Counted from the stretch's first letter, positions 1 through 8,756 are shown. The stretch: 64,000 nt of DNA from Acidovorax_G lacteus (GCF_039540375.1 NZ_BAABEX010000004.1:1-64000); one strand, 5' to 3'. Notes: a model not told the origin generated them from the letters alone. Program-made: numbers and translations.

Positions 1-80
1 GTTGTACGCCGCTGCTTGGGTCTGGCTGGCGCAGGCTCGGATGCTGTTGGGGCGGCTTCAATAGATTTCTTCTACACCCT

Positions 81-235
81 CTTGGCGACCCAAAAGAAAG
101 AAGGTGCGCCGCCGGGCGCACATCCCGGCCTCAGACCACAGCACAAGCACAGCAGCAAACTACCGCCAACCACAGAGTGCTATGGAATCCATAGCTGCTC
201 GTGCTTAAGAAAAAAGCACGAGCGGCCTGTTTGAC
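81..235 (+). repeat. Dispersed repeat A, long copy
   Basis: This copy has two inverted repeats. The first is a near-perfect palindrome at 179-195 (GCTAT...ATAGC). The second is a hairpin with the 10-bp arms GCTCGTGCTT (197-206) and AAGCACGAGC (214-223). The left part, with a GC-rich palindromic block around 100-128, recurs in inverse orientation at 27887-28024. Shorter copies of the core lie at 13846-13899, 23776-23830 and 24872-24920. It holds no plausible coding sequence. Bases 1-80 show nothing I can assign. Confidence 0.75.
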
Positions 236-360
236 TTTCATCCTCCAAGCGCCGCACCGGCACACCCCCGCAGCCCCACAACGCCCCCCCGGCAACCCCA
301 CCGCCTCGCAGAAGCCCCCACGGCCTCTCACCCCCAGGCACCTTGGCGACAGCCCCGCAC

Positions 361-389
361 TTGACGCTAGACCGACCGGTCTAGATACT
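361..389 (+). promoter_or_regulatory. tetR promoter with operator in the spacer
   Basis: TTGACG (361-366) and GATACT (384-389) are separated by 17 bp and look like a sigma-70 promoter. The spacer and first -10 base are an 18-bp inverted repeat, CTAGACCGACCGGTCTAG (367-384), perfect except for the two central bases. This has the form of operators bound by LmrA/YxaF/QacR-type TetR proteins, which fits autorepression by the adjacent gene. Initiation 6-7 bases past the -10 would fall on the ATG at 396, so the mRNA may be leaderless. Confidence 0.7.
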
Positions 390-395
390 GCACCC

Positions 396-1112
396 ATGCC
401 GCCACGCCCCCGCTCTGCGCCCTCCACCTCGTCGCCCGCTGCATCGCCCGCCGACGCGTCAGCGCCCCCTGGCACTGCCGCACCTGCCGCACCCGCGCCC
501 TCCACCCGCGACCGCCTGGTCCAGGCGATGGCCCGCGCGCTGCGTGAGCGCGGCCTGCACGGCGTGGGTTTGGCCGAGGTGTTGGCCGATGCAGGCGCGC
601 CCAAGGGCGTGCTGTACCACCACTTTCCCGGTGGCAAGACCGAGCTGGCCACCGCCGCCATTGCCGCCGTGACCGAGGCCATGGTGCAGCGTCTGCAGGC
701 CCTGCTGGCCGCAGGCGCCGATCCGGTGGCCGCGCTTACCCGCTGGGTGGGCGAGGCCGAGCGGCAGCTGGTGCGCAGCCAGTTCACCGCCGGATGCCCG
801 CTGGCCACCGTGGCGCTGGAGACCACGCCCGACGACCAGGCGCTGCGCCAGGCGCTCGATACCGCGTTTGTCCGCATCCGCAGCACCGTGGCCGATGCGC
901 TGGCGGCCTCCGGCATCCCGCCCGCGCGGGCCCAGATGCTGGCGGGGCTGGTGCTGGCGGCTTACGAGGGCGGCTTGCTGCAGGCCCGCGTGGCGCAAGA
1001 CGGCGCGGTGCTGCAGAGCGTGCTGCAAGGGCTGGTGCGCTGGATCGAGTCCGAAATTCCTGGTCGCAGCCCGGCGACGCCCCACCTTCCACCGACCCCG
1101 GAGGCTTCATGA
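396..1112 (+). CDS. TetR/AcrR family transcriptional regulator (LmrA/YxaF-like)
   Basis: This is a DNA-binding repressor of about 238 residues. After an unusual Pro/Ala-rich N-terminal tail of about 35 residues comes the TetR helix-turn-helix, ending in VLYHHFPGGKTELA, which is typical of the LmrA/YxaF subgroup. The C-terminal ligand domain is helical. I chose the ATG at 396 because it lies just after a clear promoter and operator. An upstream in-frame ATG at 201 would put the promoter inside the gene. The stop overlaps the start of the following hydrolase (ATGA), so the two are almost certainly co-transcribed and the regulator probably controls the hydrolase. The ligand is unknown. Confidence 0.85.
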   Translation: MPPRPRSAPSTSSPAASPADASAPPGTAAPAAPAPSTRDRLVQAMARALRERGLHGVGLAEVLADAGAPKGVLYHHFPGGKTELATAAIAAVTEAMVQRLQALLAAGADPVAALTRWVGEAERQLVRSQFTAGCPLATVALETTPDDQALRQALDTAFVRIRSTVADALAASGIPPARAQMLAGLVLAAYEGGLLQARVAQDGAVLQSVLQGLVRWIESEIPGRSPATPHLPPTPEAS

Positions 1113-2032
1113 CCCTTGAGACCCTTGCTCCCACCCGCGCCGCTCCCGCAGCAGCGGTGGAGCCCGAAGCGCTCACCCTCACCGCGGCCGACGGCACGCC
1201 GATTGCCGCGCTGCGCTACCGCCCCGAAGGCACCGCCCATGCGGGCCTGCTGGTGGGCAGCGCCACGGCCGTGCCGCAGGGCTTTTACCGGCGCTTTGCC
1301 CAGCATGCGGCGGCGCGCGGGTTTGATGTGCTGACGCTCGACTACCGCGGCATTGGCCGCTCGGCCCCGCCCAGCTTGCGGGGCTACGAGGTCGATTACC
1401 TGGATTGGGGTCGGCAGGACCTGGCCGCCGGGGTGGAGGCGCTGCGCCAGCCGGGCCGCCCGCTGTATCTGGTGGGCCACTCGTACGGCGGGCATGCGCT
1501 GGGCCTGCTGCCCAACCACCACGAGGTGCACGCCTGCTGGACCTTTGCCACGGGCGCGGGCTGGCATGGCTGGATGCCGCCGCTGGAGCGCCTGCGCGTG
1601 CAGCTCATGTGGAAGGTGGTGGGGCCGCTGTGGACGCGTCGCGCCGGTTACCTGCCCTGGAGCCGACTGGGCATGGGCGAAGACCTGCCGCTGGGCGTGT
1701 ACCGGCAATGGCGTCACTGGTGCAGCTTTCCGCGCTACTTCTTCGACGACCCGGCCATGCCGCACATGGCCGAGCAGTTCGCGCAGCTGCGCCTGCCCAT
1801 CGTGGCGGCCAACGCCACCGACGACGCCTGGGCGCCCCCGGCATCGCGCGACGCCTTCATGCAGGGCTACCGCAATGCGACCGTGCAGGCCGTGACCATC
1901 GACCCCGTGGTGGACCGCACCGGGCCGATTGGCCACATGGGTTACTTCCGGCCGCAGGCGCGGGCGTTGTGGGATCAGTGCCTGGACTGGCTGGCCTCGG
2001 CGCCGCACCAGGTCCAGGGAAGCTCCGCATAA
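1109..2032 (+). CDS. Alpha/beta hydrolase
   Basis: This is a cytosolic serine hydrolase of 307 residues with no signal peptide. Visible features are an N-terminal strand region with DGTPIAALRY, the nucleophile elbow GHSYGG near residue 130, a TRP-rich cap region, a late Asp (ATDDAW) as candidate acid and the GHMGYFRP histidine near the C-terminus. Together these make a complete Ser-Asp-His triad. It overlaps the upstream tetR gene by 4 bp (ATGA). The substrate cannot be told from sequence; an ester or small acyl compound sensed by the regulator is a guess. The last codons and the TAA stop lie in the left end of an inverted-repeat element (2018-2178). Confidence 0.8.
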   Translation: MTLETLAPTRAAPAAAVEPEALTLTAADGTPIAALRYRPEGTAHAGLLVGSATAVPQGFYRRFAQHAAARGFDVLTLDYRGIGRSAPPSLRGYEVDYLDWGRQDLAAGVEALRQPGRPLYLVGHSYGGHALGLLPNHHEVHACWTFATGAGWHGWMPPLERLRVQLMWKVVGPLWTRRAGYLPWSRLGMGEDLPLGVYRQWRHWCSFPRYFFDDPAMPHMAEQFAQLRLPIVAANATDDAWAPPASRDAFMQGYRNATVQAVTIDPVVDRTGPIGHMGYFRPQARALWDQCLDWLASAPHQVQGSSA

Positions 2033-2178
2033 CTCCCTGCGGGCTGCGCTGGCACGGCCTCGGGCGGTCCATTGCGTTGCGTTTCTTGCCCGTAGCCGTG
2101 CGATGGCTGCAAAAAGCGCCTTGTGGTCCATACCGATCCGCACCCGCGCATCCTCGCGAGGGTGATGCAGAGCTTTCC
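2018..2178. repeat. MITE-like element with about 20-bp terminal inverted repeats
   Basis: The left end (2018-2038) and the reverse complement of the right end (2158-2178) match at roughly 16 of 21 positions, sharing the pattern GGAA(A)GCTC-GCAT-AC-C. The 160-bp unit has no credible gene. Its left end forms the last four codons and stop of the upstream hydrolase. It looks like a non-autonomous miniature element or a decayed insertion-sequence end, but no target-site duplication is clear and no other copy is visible here. Confidence 0.5.
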
Positions 2179-2237
2179 AGGCGGCCGCCGCTGCCCGCGC
2201 GCTGCGGGCCTGAGCACGCCCCGGGGGTGGCGCACGC

Positions 2238-3176
2238 TCAGCCGTTGACCAGCAGCGCGCCCTCGCGCGTCGCTGCGCCCGAACGCACCAGGTCGTCCAT
2301 CAGCGACTGCAGCCAGGCGGCTTCGGGCTGGTCGGCAAAGTGTGCGCGGTGCAGCAGCCCGAAGTAGGGCGTTCCCTCGGCCCAGGCCTGCAGGCGCGCC
2401 ACCGGCACCTGCTGCCATTCGAGCAGCTTGTACTTGAGCAACACCTTGGCCGCGTACAACGCGTGGCGCTGCGGGTCTTGCACAAACCCGGCCAGACGCT
2501 TGCGTGCATAGGCCAGCGCGCCGCCCACATCGGTGAACACGCTGCCATGGCCCGGAATGACCACGCGCGGCTCCAGGCGCTCAATCAGGTCGAGCGTGGC
2601 GCCCACGGCTGCAAACGCGTCTTCGCCCTCGATTTCAGGAAACACCACGCCAAAGCCACGCTCCCAGAGCGCGTCGGCTGCGATCAGCACGCCTGCGTCG
2701 GGCGCGTACAGCACCACCGAATGCGTGTCGTGCCCCGGGGCTGCGTGCACCTGCCAGCGGCGCGCGCCCACGCGCACTTCGGTGCCGGGCTCCAGCAGGC
2801 CGTCAAAGCGAAAGCGCGGGCATTCCTGGCCCGTGGGGCGGTAGCTCAGGCGGGACTCGTCCCAGGCGCGCACGGCCTCGGCCTCACCCGGGGCAATGCG
2901 CGTGTGCACGCCCGGCCAGCGGGCTTGCAGCGCGGCGTTGCCGCCGCAGTGGTCGCTGTGCAGGTGGGTGTTGAGGATGTGGGCCAGCGGCTGCCCGCCC
3001 AGCGCGGCCTGCACCAGTGCCACCGTCTGCTCGGCGTGGGTGCAGTAGCCGGTGTCGACCACGGCGGCGCCCTGCGGGCCATGCAGCAGCACGTTGTTGG
3101 CCGACAGCCAGCCGCGCTCGAGCACCTGGATGTCGGGCGGCAGCGCCACGGCTGCCGAAGCGCCCGTGGCCCCCAC
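2238..3176 (-). CDS. MBL-fold metallo-hydrolase
   Basis: This is a 312-residue metallo-beta-lactamase-fold hydrolase. The zinc motif HLHSDHCGG sits near residue 95, followed by APGHDTHS, an Asp in LIAADAL and a final PGHGS histidine, so the binuclear metal site looks complete. A C-terminal helical extension of about 80 residues may shape the substrate pocket, as in LACTB2-like proteins. The start is GTG at 3176, abutting the stop (TAA) of the acyl-CoA ligase, so the two are translationally linked. The context suggests a thioester or other acyl substrate, but this is inference. Confidence 0.8.
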   Translation of the reverse strand: MGATGASAAVALPPDIQVLERGWLSANNVLLHGPQGAAVVDTGYCTHAEQTVALVQAALGGQPLAHILNTHLHSDHCGGNAALQARWPGVHTRIAPGEAEAVRAWDESRLSYRPTGQECPRFRFDGLLEPGTEVRVGARRWQVHAAPGHDTHSVVLYAPDAGVLIAADALWERGFGVVFPEIEGEDAFAAVGATLDLIERLEPRVVIPGHGSVFTDVGGALAYARKRLAGFVQDPQRHALYAAKVLLKYKLLEWQQVPVARLQAWAEGTPYFGLLHRAHFADQPEAAWLQSLMDDLVRSGAATREGALLVNG

Positions 3177-4865
3177 TTACTTGCTGCTGGCGCGCAGTTC
3201 GCGCCGCAGGATCTTGCCCACGTTGCTCTTGGGCAGCTCGTCGCGGAACTCGATGTACTTGGGCCGCTTGTAGCCGGTGAGGTTTTCCTGGCAGTAGCGG
3301 GCCACGTCGTCTTCGGTCAGGGCCGGGTCGTTCTTGATGATGAACACCTTGATCGCCTCGCCCTGCTTGGCGTCGGGGATGCCGATGGCCGCGCATTCGA
3401 CCACGCCCGGGCACAGCGAGATGACCTGCTCCAGCTCGTTGGGGAACACGTTGAAGCCGCTGACCAGGATCATGTCCTTTTTGCGGTCGATGATGCGCGT
3501 GAAGCCGCGCTCGTCCATGATGCCGATGTCGCCCGTGCGCATGAAGCCATCGGCCGTAAAGGCCTTGGCGTTCTCGGCCGGCTGGTTGTAGTAGCCGGTC
3601 ATCACGTTCGGGCCCTTGATGCAGATTTCGCCCGACGCGCCCTGGGGCAGGCTGTTGCCGTCGTCGTCCTTGATGGCGATCTCGATGCCCGGCAGCGGCA
3701 GGCCGATGGTGCCGCTGAACTCCTTGGCCGTGACCGGATTGTTGGTGCCGATCGCGCAGGTCTCGCTCATGCCCCAGCCTTCGATCATGGTGCTGCCGGT
3801 GACCTTCTGCCACTGGCGCGCCGTGCCTTCGGAGGCCGCCATGCCGCCGGCCTGCGACACGCACAGGGTCGAGAAGTCGATGCTCTTGAACTGCGGATGC
3901 TGCAGCAGCGCGTTGAACAGCGTGTTCACGGCCGGCAGCATGTGGAAGGGCCGCTTCTTGAGCACCTCGATGAACTTCGGAATGTCGCGCGGGTTCGGGA
4001 TCAGCGTGAGGCTGGAGCCCTGCCGGATGGCCAGAAGGCACAGCGTGAGCGCGAAGATGTGGTACAGCGGCAGCGCGGCAATGCTGTTGGCCTTGCTCAA
4101 GTCGCCCACCTTGGACAGCGCGGGCGTGAACCAGGCCTCGGCCTGCAGTGTGGCGGCCACGATGTTGCGGTGGGTGAGCACCGCACCCTTGGAGAGGCCC
4201 GTGGTGCCGCCCGTGTACTGCAGGAAGGCAATGGAGTCGAGGGTGGCCTGGCTGGGCGAGAGGCTGCGCGACTCGCCGATGGACAGTGCCTTTTTGAAGG
4301 TGACGACCTTGCGGCCCTGCGACAGCGGCAAATCGTACGCGGGCACCATCTTGGCCAGGTGGCGCACGGCAAAGGTGATCCAGCGGCCGTACCAGAAGCC
4401 CAGCAGGTCGCCCATGGAGGCCATCACCACATGCTTGACGCCCGTGTGCTCGATGACCTCGGCCAGCGTGTGGGCAAAGTTCTCCAAGATCACGATGGCG
4501 CTGGCGCCCGAATCCTTGAGCTGGTGCTCCAGTTCGCGCGCGGTGTAGAGCGGGTTCACGTTCACGCAGGTGTAGCCGGCGCGCAGCACGGCGGCCATGG
4601 TCACGCCGAACTGCGGCACGTTGGGCAGCATGATGGCCACGCGCGCGCCGGGCTCCAGCCCCAGGCTCTGCAGGTACGCGCCCAGCGCGGCCGAGCGGCG
4701 CTCCAGCTCACCGTACGACATCCAGCGGTCCATGCAGACCGAGAACGGGCTGTTTGCGTGCTTGCGGAAGGATTCCTCCAGCAGATGCGCGACCGAGCGG
4801 TACTGCTCGGGGTTCACATCGTGCGGCACACCCGGGGGGTAGCTCTTGAGCCAGATCTTGTCCAT
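3177..4865 (-). CDS. fadD: Long-chain acyl-CoA ligase (FadD-like)
   Basis: This ATP-dependent enzyme activates fatty acids to acyl-CoA for beta-oxidation and is probably membrane-associated. At 562 residues it matches the family length. It carries the AMP-binding motif YTGGTTGLSKG (about 215-225), the GWGMSET motif, the TGDIG motif with its adenylate-binding Asp, and a C-terminal Lys in the KSNVGKILRRELR segment. The start is MDKIWLKSYPPG at 4865, preceded by AGGACAAGGA. A longer reading from 4886 has no better signal. The MBL hydrolase gene follows directly. The chain-length preference is not readable. Confidence 0.9.
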   Translation of the reverse strand: MDKIWLKSYPPGVPHDVNPEQYRSVAHLLEESFRKHANSPFSVCMDRWMSYGELERRSAALGAYLQSLGLEPGARVAIMLPNVPQFGVTMAAVLRAGYTCVNVNPLYTARELEHQLKDSGASAIVILENFAHTLAEVIEHTGVKHVVMASMGDLLGFWYGRWITFAVRHLAKMVPAYDLPLSQGRKVVTFKKALSIGESRSLSPSQATLDSIAFLQYTGGTTGLSKGAVLTHRNIVAATLQAEAWFTPALSKVGDLSKANSIAALPLYHIFALTLCLLAIRQGSSLTLIPNPRDIPKFIEVLKKRPFHMLPAVNTLFNALLQHPQFKSIDFSTLCVSQAGGMAASEGTARQWQKVTGSTMIEGWGMSETCAIGTNNPVTAKEFSGTIGLPLPGIEIAIKDDDGNSLPQGASGEICIKGPNVMTGYYNQPAENAKAFTADGFMRTGDIGIMDERGFTRIIDRKKDMILVSGFNVFPNELEQVISLCPGVVECAAIGIPDAKQGEAIKVFIIKNDPALTEDDVARYCQENLTGYKRPKYIEFRDELPKSNVGKILRRELRASSK

Positions 4866-4941
4866 GCGTGTCCTTGTCCTCGGCAATCAAATCAATGAAC
4901 GGCAACTGCCGGGCATTGTGGAAGCGGGGGCCGCGAAAGGG

Positions 4942-5682
4942 TTACCGGGCTTGTCCTAGGGTGCGGTGCAGTTCGGTCTCGCAGGTGACAGGATCCCCCT
5001 GGAACAGCAGGTCCATCAGGGTCTTTTCGCGGGCTGCAATCGTCTGCAGAAACTGGTCCACGGCCCCGCGTTCGCGGGCCATCGCGCCAAAGGTGTCGAA
5101 GCCGGCCTCCAGAAAGCGCTGCAGCGCGCCCATGCCCGCCTTTTCGGCCGGGCCGCGCATCATGCGCAGCATCATCCGCAGGCCGGGCGTGCGCGTGAGC
5201 CGGGCCAGGTCCTGCCCCATGCCCAACACGCGCTCGAGCTGCTGCCGACGCGCGTGGGGCTGGCCCACGGCCTGCCAGGCGCGCGCATAGCGCAGGGCGG
5301 GCGATTCCGCCGCCGGACCGGCCAGCCAGTTGCGGCCCATGTCATGGTCCAGGGTCTCGGTCTGGGCGTGCAGTTCGGCCAGCGCCACGGCGGTGCCCAC
5401 CACCGGCTGCGGAAACAGCGTCTGCAGCGTGCCCGCGATGCGGCTGAACTGCTGGTCGCGGTCGCTGTAGTCGCGGTCGCTGTACAGCTCTTCCAGAAAG
5501 AAGCGCGATGCGGCGCCGAAGCGGGGCGATGCCATCAGATCGGCATAGGTGCCGGCAAAACGGCGCGATTGCAGGGTCTTCACGGCGGCCACCCCGTCGC
5601 CCAGTCCGGGCTCAGCCGTGCGCAGGCGGCGCAGGGCCTGCACGTCGGCGATGCTGTTGCGGATGGTCTGGGCGGCGTCCAT
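4942..5682 (-). CDS. Conserved FFLEELY-motif protein, unknown function
   Basis: This is a 246-residue soluble, mostly helical protein with no signal peptide or membrane segment. Residues about 58-80 carry the FFLEELY motif followed by an RD-QFSRI segment, typical of a conserved proteobacterial family without an assigned role. The start at 5682 has a good ribosome site (GGAGAG). A perfect 15-bp tandem duplication (5455-5469 and 5470-5484) doubles the pentapeptide YSDRD just after the motif. It is divergent from the lipase-like gene at 5749, with only 66 bp between them. Confidence 0.7.
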   Translation of the reverse strand: MDAAQTIRNSIADVQALRRLRTAEPGLGDGVAAVKTLQSRRFAGTYADLMASPRFGAASRFFLEELYSDRDYSDRDQQFSRIAGTLQTLFPQPVVGTAVALAELHAQTETLDHDMGRNWLAGPAAESPALRYARAWQAVGQPHARRQQLERVLGMGQDLARLTRTPGLRMMLRMMRGPAEKAGMGALQRFLEAGFDTFGAMARERGAVDQFLQTIAAREKTLMDLLFQGDPVTCETELHRTLGQAR

Positions 5683-5748
5683 GGTCTCTCCGTGCAGGCT
5701 CCACAATGCAGGGGCGGGAGCGTCTCTCCCGAGATCATCGGGGATTTC

Positions 5749-6660
5749 ATGATCGCGAAGATACAAGGCTGGCTCGTAAGACTGTGGCTGCTCTGGGTAG
5801 CGGGCTGCACGGCCCTGGCTTGGACGCTGGACGCCGCGTGGGCCTGGTGGCTGGTGGTGCTGCCCACGCTGGTGTTCCTGGCTGTGATGGCGCTCGAATG
5901 CGCGCTGATGCATGCCCTCAACCGGCGCGACCCGGCCGCGCGCGCCAGCCTGGCGCAGGTGCTGCGCGCCTGGGCGCAGGAGCTTTGGGCGGCCACCGTG
6001 GTGTTCGGCTGGCGCCAGCCCTTCCGTGCCGAGCGGCATCCCGATTGGCTGCCCGAAGTGCCCACCGGGCGCGTGGGCGTGGTGCTGGTGCACGGCTACA
6101 TGTGCAACCGGGCGCTGTGGCAGCCGTGGCTGCCGCGGTTGCGTGCACAGGGCCACGCGCATGTGGCGCTCAGCCTGGAGCCGCCGCTGGCCTCCATCGA
6201 CAGCTATGCGGCCCAGGTGGAGGCCGCCGTGCGCCGCGTGGAGCAGGCCACGGGCCGGGCGCCCGTGCTGGTGTGCCACAGCATGGGCGGGCTGGTGGCG
6301 CGGGCCTGGCTGCGTGCGGTGCCCGATGCCGACCGGCGTGTGGCGCGCGTGATCACCTTGGGCACGCCGCATGCGGGCACCTGGCTTGCGCGCTGGAGCG
6401 GCACCCCCAACGGGCGCCAGATGCGCGTGGACAGCGCCTGGCTGCAGGCGCTGTCTGCTGCCGAGCCTCAAGAGCGTGCCGCACGTTTTGACTGCTGGTT
6501 TTCCAACTGCGACAACATCGTTTTTCCGGCCTCCACGGCGGTGCTGGCGGGCGCCCGGGTACACGCGTGCCACGGCTTGCCACATGTGCAGATGGCGCTG
6601 GACGAGGGGGTGATCGCAGCCTGCCTGGCCCAGATCGCCGAGGCCGACCGCGCAGGCTGA
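5749..6660 (+). CDS. Membrane-tethered alpha/beta hydrolase, lipase-like
   Basis: This 303-residue protein begins with two hydrophobic segments (about residues 10-27 and 30-50), so it is probably anchored in the inner membrane. The catalytic part has the oxyanion loop VLVHGYMCN (about 108-116) and the nucleophile elbow CHSMGGLVAR. The first Gly of the usual GxSxG is Cys here. LGTPHAGT and a late His (CHGLPHVQM) complete a triacylglycerol-lipase/PGAP1-like layout. A phospholipid or ester substrate is likely. It is distinct from the secreted lipase at 9976-10914. The start at 5749 is the first plausible ATG; the ribosome site is weak. Confidence 0.75.
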   Translation: MIAKIQGWLVRLWLLWVAGCTALAWTLDAAWAWWLVVLPTLVFLAVMALECALMHALNRRDPAARASLAQVLRAWAQELWAATVVFGWRQPFRAERHPDWLPEVPTGRVGVVLVHGYMCNRALWQPWLPRLRAQGHAHVALSLEPPLASIDSYAAQVEAAVRRVEQATGRAPVLVCHSMGGLVARAWLRAVPDADRRVARVITLGTPHAGTWLARWSGTPNGRQMRVDSAWLQALSAAEPQERAARFDCWFSNCDNIVFPASTAVLAGARVHACHGLPHVQMALDEGVIAACLAQIAEADRAG

Positions 6661-6744
6661 GCACTGGCCAGCCTCCCCAAGCGCTGCGGGGCGCTTGTGG
6701 CGCCCCGCAGACTGACAGATTCGCCGTGGTGCGGCGCAGCGCGA

Positions 6745-7593
6745 TCAGGCCATGGCAGGCTCGGTCGCCTCGGCAGCGTTGGCTGCGAATTCCGGCTGGC
6801 CGCGCAGCCGCTCGTAGATCGGCGTGAAGTCGGCGGCTGTGAGGTCGAACAACTGCTCGAAGCTGTCGATCACGAAGTAGGTCTGCTGGTAGGTGTCGAT
6901 CTTGTAGCGGGTGCGCATGGTGCGCTCCAGCTGCAGCGGCAAGCGCTGTGGCTCGGGGCTCTGCACCGAATAGGGCAACTCGCCGCTGGAGCTCAGGATG
7001 CCCGCGCCATAGGCCCGCAGACCGCTGCGTTCGCGGATCAGACCGAATTCGATCGTGTACCAGTACAGCCGGCTCAGCATCTCGCACGCTCCCAGCCCGT
7101 GTGCCTTCAGGCCGCCCTGTCCGTAGCGTTGCACGTAGTCGGCAAACACCGGGTTGAAGAGCAGCGGCACATGGCCGAACAGGTCGTGGAAGATGTCGGG
7201 CTCGACGACGTAGTCGAATTCCTCGGGCGTGCGGATCCAGTCGGTGACCGGGAACTTGCGGTTGGCCAGCAGCGTGAAGAACGGCACCTCGGGAATCAGC
7301 CCCGGTACGGCCACGATCTCCCAGCGTGTGGCCTTGTACAGGCGCTCGTTGATCTCCTCGAACCGCGGAATGCGGTCTTTTACGCCCAGCGCGGGCAGCG
7401 CGGCGATGAAAGCTTCGCTCGCCAGGCCTGGCAGCAGCGCGCTCTGGCGCTCATACAGGCGGCGGTAGGTGTCGTGGTCCTGTGCGGTGTAGGCCGCAAA
7501 GTCCTGCGCGCAGGTGTAGTCGGCGTTCGCGCGGCGGTAGTCGCCGCGCGGTGGGCGCTCGCTGGCGCCATAGACAACGGGTTCGGCAGCCAT
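6745..7593 (-). CDS. phhA: Phenylalanine 4-monooxygenase
   Basis: This iron- and tetrahydropterin-dependent enzyme hydroxylates phenylalanine to tyrosine, the first step of phenylalanine breakdown. At 282 residues it has the size of the monomeric bacterial enzyme, without the regulatory domain of the animal form. The iron site is visible as HDLFGHVPLL (two His) and the Glu of WYTIEFGL. It lies 29 bp downstream of hppD in the same direction, so the two form a tyrosine/phenylalanine catabolic operon. The pterin recycling gene phhB is not in this window. Confidence 0.95.
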   Translation of the reverse strand: MAAEPVVYGASERPPRGDYRRANADYTCAQDFAAYTAQDHDTYRRLYERQSALLPGLASEAFIAALPALGVKDRIPRFEEINERLYKATRWEIVAVPGLIPEVPFFTLLANRKFPVTDWIRTPEEFDYVVEPDIFHDLFGHVPLLFNPVFADYVQRYGQGGLKAHGLGACEMLSRLYWYTIEFGLIRERSGLRAYGAGILSSSGELPYSVQSPEPQRLPLQLERTMRTRYKIDTYQQTYFVIDSFEQLFDLTAADFTPIYERLRGQPEFAANAAEATEPAMA

Positions 7594-7622
7594 GGGCGGT
7601 GCTCCAGCCAGTGACCCTGCGC

Positions 7623-8756
7623 TCAGGCCGCTGCCTTGGGCTTGGCCGCTTCGAGCACGCCGCGCTCGATCTGGTCGCGCTCCAGCGACTCGAACAGTGC
7701 CTTGAAGTTGCCTTCGCCAAAGCCGTCGCGGTAGTCGCCCTTGCGCTGGATGAACTCGAAAAACACCGGGCCCAGCATGGGGGTGGAGAAGATCTGCAGC
7801 AGCAGGCGCGGCGTGCCGTCGGCCGTGGTGCCATCGAGCAGGATGCCACGCGACTGCAGCTCGGACACCGGCTGGCCGTGGCCCGGCAGGCGGCCTTCGA
7901 GCATCTGGTAGTAGATGTCGTTGGGGGCCGGTGCCATGGGCACGCCCGCCATCTGCAGCTTGTCCACGGTGGAGAGGATGTCGTCGCAGATCAGCGCGAT
8001 GTGCTGGATGCCCTCGCCGTTGTACTGCATGAGGAATTCTTCAATCTGGCCGCCGCCCTGCTTGGATTCCTCGTTCAGCGGAATGCGGATCTTGCCGTCG
8101 GGTGCCGTCATGGCCTTGGAGGTCAGGCCTGTGTACTCGCCCTGAATGTCGAAGTAGCGGATCTCGCGGAAGTTGAACAGCTTCTCGTAGAAGCCCGCCC
8201 AAAAGCCCATGCGGCCGCGGTACACGTTGTGCGTGAGGTGGTCGATTTCGTTGAGGCCATGGCCCACCGGGCGGCGGTCCACGCCTTCGATGAATTCGAA
8301 GTCGATGTCATAGATCGACTTGCCGTCTTCAAAGCGGTCGATCAGGTACAGCGGTGCGCCGCCGATGCCCTTGATGGCCGGCAGGCGTAGCTCCATGGGG
8401 CCGGTGGGAATTTCGATGGGCTGTGCGCCCAGCTCCAGCGCGCGCTTGTAGGCCTTGTGGGCGTCTTTCACCCGGAAGGCCAGGCCGCAGGCCGACGGAC
8501 CGTGTTCGGCGCCAAAGTACGCCGCCTGGCTGTGGGGTTCGCGGTTGATGATGAAGTTGATGCCGTTCTGGCGGTACAGCACCACGTCCTTGGAACGGTG
8601 GCGCGCCACCAGGGTGAAGCCCAGCTTTTCAAACACGGCTTCCAGCACGCCGGGGGTGGGCGAGGTGAATTCGACGAACTCGAACCCCATCAGGCCCATG
8701 GGGTTGTCCCAGGCTTCGATCTGGGCGGCGGTGGCTTGGGGCAGTGCAGCGTTCAT
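7623..8756 (-). CDS. hppD: 4-hydroxyphenylpyruvate dioxygenase
   Basis: This Fe(II) dioxygenase converts 4-hydroxyphenylpyruvate to homogentisate. At 377 residues it has the two vicinal-oxygen-chelate halves of the family. The iron ligands appear in HLTHNVYRGRM (His), the HIALICDDI segment (His) and GPVFFEFIQRKGD (Glu). The start is MNAALPQ at 8756, 8 bp after a GGAGA ribosome site. A start five codons upstream (8771) is possible but less well placed. It leads the hppD-phhA operon. An Lrp-type regulator, the usual divergent partner of hppD, lies at 11088 beyond the lip-lifO genes. Confidence 0.95.
   Translation of the reverse strand: MNAALPQATAAQIEAWDNPMGLMGFEFVEFTSPTPGVLEAVFEKLGFTLVARHRSKDVVLYRQNGINFIINREPHSQAAYFGAEHGPSACGLAFRVKDAHKAYKRALELGAQPIEIPTGPMELRLPAIKGIGGAPLYLIDRFEDGKSIYDIDFEFIEGVDRRPVGHGLNEIDHLTHNVYRGRMGFWAGFYEKLFNFREIRYFDIQGEYTGLTSKAMTAPDGKIRIPLNEESKQGGGQIEEFLMQYNGEGIQHIALICDDILSTVDKLQMAGVPMAPAPNDIYYQMLEGRLPGHGQPVSELQSRGILLDGTTADGTPRLLLQIFSTPMLGPVFFEFIQRKGDYRDGFGEGNFKALFESLERDQIERGVLEAAKPKAAA

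Noticed and set aside
16..234. 72-codon frame at the left window edge
   Set aside because: It runs through repeat A and has no ribosome site or recognisable protein features.
2340..4898. An open frame of 852 codons on the + strand opposite fadD
   Set aside because: It is the antisense of the ligase and MBL genes. The product is His/Arg/Ala/Gly-rich and resembles no protein; long antisense frames are common at this GC content.
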